Source: Roseiarcus sp963823165
GTDB lineage: Bacteria > Pseudomonadota > Alphaproteobacteria > Rhizobiales > Beijerinckiaceae
Assembly (NCBI GenBank): GCA_963823165.1
Contig: CAWGKV010000010.1
Span: 61,212-125,211 of the forward strand
Length of the DNA stretch: 64,000 nucleotides
Direction: 5' to 3'
Part shown: piece by piece, positions 62,860 through 64,000 of the stretch
Numbering within the stretch: position 1 is the stretch's first letter
How the letters are laid out: every line of letters starts with the position of its first letter
The notes under the pieces: model-generated
What the model was told of the DNA's origin: nothing
What the model saw: only the letters and a program-made list of their open reading frames with translations
Database searches by the model: none
Position numbers and translations under genes: made by a program

Positions 62860-63861
62860 ATGGGGTTCTATGGCTTCCGTCCCTATGTGCCGGTGGCGAA
62901 GCGCCGCCTCGGGGCGTTAAAGGAGGTGGAGAAGCTCAAGAAAAAGGGGCGCGTCGTTTCTCCGGTGGCGATCGACGGCCGCAACATCACGCAGAGCTTT
63001 TGGGGCAAGGCGTGGTGCGACAATCTCGAGCGCTATTCGGACTTCGAGAGCCGGCTGCCGCGCGGGCGAACCTATGTCCGCAACGGCTCGGTGATCGACT
63101 TGCAGATTATGCGCGGCAAGGTCGAGGCGCTCGTCAGCGGTTCGGAGATCTATAAGGTGAGGGTCGACATCGCCGTCGCCGCGCCGACGCGCTGGATGGC
63201 GATCTGCCGGGATTGCGCCGGCTCGGTCGGGTCGCTGGTCGAACTCTTGCGGGGCAAGCTGTCCAAGAACGTGATGGAGCGGGTGTGCCGCGAGGCAGAC
63301 GGCCTGTTCCCCGCCCCCAGCGAGATCAAGATGTCGTGCTCCTGCCCGGACTGGGCGGACATGTGCAAGCACGTGGCGGCGACACTCTACGGCGTCGGCG
63401 CGCGGCTCGACACCGACCCCGACGCGCTCTTCGCGCTGCGCGGGGTCGATCGCGCCGAACTCGTCTCGACCGTCGGCGTCGACCTGCCGTTCACGCGGGG
63501 CACGGCGGCGAGCGAACGGGTCCTGGCGGACGACGACGTCGCGGCGCTTTTTGGCATCGACATCGCCGCGCCCGGCGCGCCGCCCGCGAAGTCGCCGGCG
63601 AAGCAAAGCCTCGAGGAAAAAACGGCGCGTGCTCGAGGCGCGCCGCGCGCGCCGGCTCATCCGAAGAAGCCGAGTCCCGCGGGGACCAAGGCCGGAGCCA
63701 CTCGCGCGAAGGCGCCGAGCGCCGCTGCGGCGCCGGCAGAGGACGCGAAGTCGACGATCGCCGCCAAGAAGTCGACGATCGCCGCCAAATTGAAGACAGC
63801 GAAAAGCGCCATGAGGCCGACGCGCCGGCTGAAACCGCGGTCGCCTGCCCCGCGCCCTTAG
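62860..63861 (+). CDS. SWIM zinc-finger protein, partner of the SNF2 helicase
   Basis: A 333-residue protein. The conserved N-terminus 'GFYGFRPYVPVAKRRL' and 'GRNITQSFWGKAWCDNLERY' is followed by the SWIM motif CxCxnCxH in 'KMSCSCPDWADMCKHVAATL' (C-x-C, then C-x-H). The last 90 residues are Ala/Lys/Pro-rich, histone-tail-like, with a duplicated 'KSTIAAK' unit, suited to DNA contact. It overlaps no gene but starts four bases after the helicase stop, so the two are a translational pair. Confidence 0.92.
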   Translation: MGFYGFRPYVPVAKRRLGALKEVEKLKKKGRVVSPVAIDGRNITQSFWGKAWCDNLERYSDFESRLPRGRTYVRNGSVIDLQIMRGKVEALVSGSEIYKVRVDIAVAAPTRWMAICRDCAGSVGSLVELLRGKLSKNVMERVCREADGLFPAPSEIKMSCSCPDWADMCKHVAATLYGVGARLDTDPDALFALRGVDRAELVSTVGVDLPFTRGTAASERVLADDDVAALFGIDIAAPGAPPAKSPAKQSLEEKTARARGAPRAPAHPKKPSPAGTKAGATRAKAPSAAAAPAEDAKSTIAAKKSTIAAKLKTAKSAMRPTRRLKPRSPAPRP

Positions 63862-64000
63862 TTAAGGGGCGGCAAGGCCAGTCTCTTGCGCATGGCTGAG
63901 CCATCCGCCTCGCTCGCGCCGGATGTTTTCTCCGCCTGACCCAAAAATCCTTCGACGCCTATTGCGATCGCAAAAAGGCGCCTCGGGATGGGGAGCCGCT

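Noticed and set aside
1..64000. tRNA, rRNA or prophage signatures
   Set aside because: No cloverleaf-like sequence, rRNA block, integrase or structural phage gene was recognised while reading both strands; a dedicated RNA search could still find one.

Overview
The window reads as high-GC chromosomal DNA of an alphaproteobacterium, most likely of the order Hyphomicrobiales (Rhizobiales). The best pointers are a giant two-TM, apolipoprotein-like coiled-coil protein of the GPR/RgsE growth-pole-ring type (19392-28085), a thioredoxin-reductase-like ferredoxin-NADP reductase with an adrenodoxin-type ferredoxin, xdhABC, a malonyl-CoA synthetase-like gene, and the sdhE-mfd pair. The family cannot be fixed from this sequence. 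No rRNA, tRNA or CRISPR array was seen.

Layout. 1-9356: an alpha/beta-hydrolase end, GFA and PPOX-fold enzymes, small secreted proteins, a 552-residue exported protein, two tandem DMT permeases and a DUF2937 protein. 9433-10080: copy A of a dispersed intergenic repeat. 10101-11475: ferredoxin reductase and ferredoxin. 11868-17301: the most unusual region, a co-directional block holding a protein with six near-identical 33-residue repeats, three 2OG-Fe(II) oxygenase-like proteins, an FkbM-type methyltransferase and an aldo/keto reductase. 17469-28541: a BKACE enzyme, an Hpt protein, the giant growth-pole protein and a second GFA protein. 28667-30875: two frameshifted genes (SnoaL-like and matB-like). 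31197-39464: low-GC secreted proteins, then a caspase-like protease divergent from a papain-like protease (split by an IS1595-family element), OmpA-like protein, SGNH hydrolase and class III cyclase. 39575-47813: VapC remnants, DUF6582 protein, xdhABC, thrS, acylphosphatase. 47945-48560: repeat copy B. 48922-63861: small soluble proteins, alpha/beta-hydrolase, TfoX, HD and DUF29 proteins, mfd-sdhE, a receiver-domain fragment, a beta-helix exported protein and a SNF2 helicase with its SWIM partner.

How genes work together. The 11868-17301 block looks like one expression unit in which the repeat protein (26 copies of Ser/Thr-Pro-Gly) is the likely substrate of the tailoring enzymes. This suggests either a ribosomally made, post-translationally modified peptide family with a multi-copy core, or a heavily hydroxylated repeat protein. 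The caspase/papain/OmpA/SGNH/cyclase group looks like an envelope proteolysis and signalling locus.

Caution on quality. Seven otherwise well-conserved genes (PPOX, SnoaL, matB, caspase, papain, xdhB, mfd) are broken by about a dozen single-base indels, and removing them restores full family-length frames. I think residual sequencing indels are more likely than mass pseudogenisation, and I flag each site.
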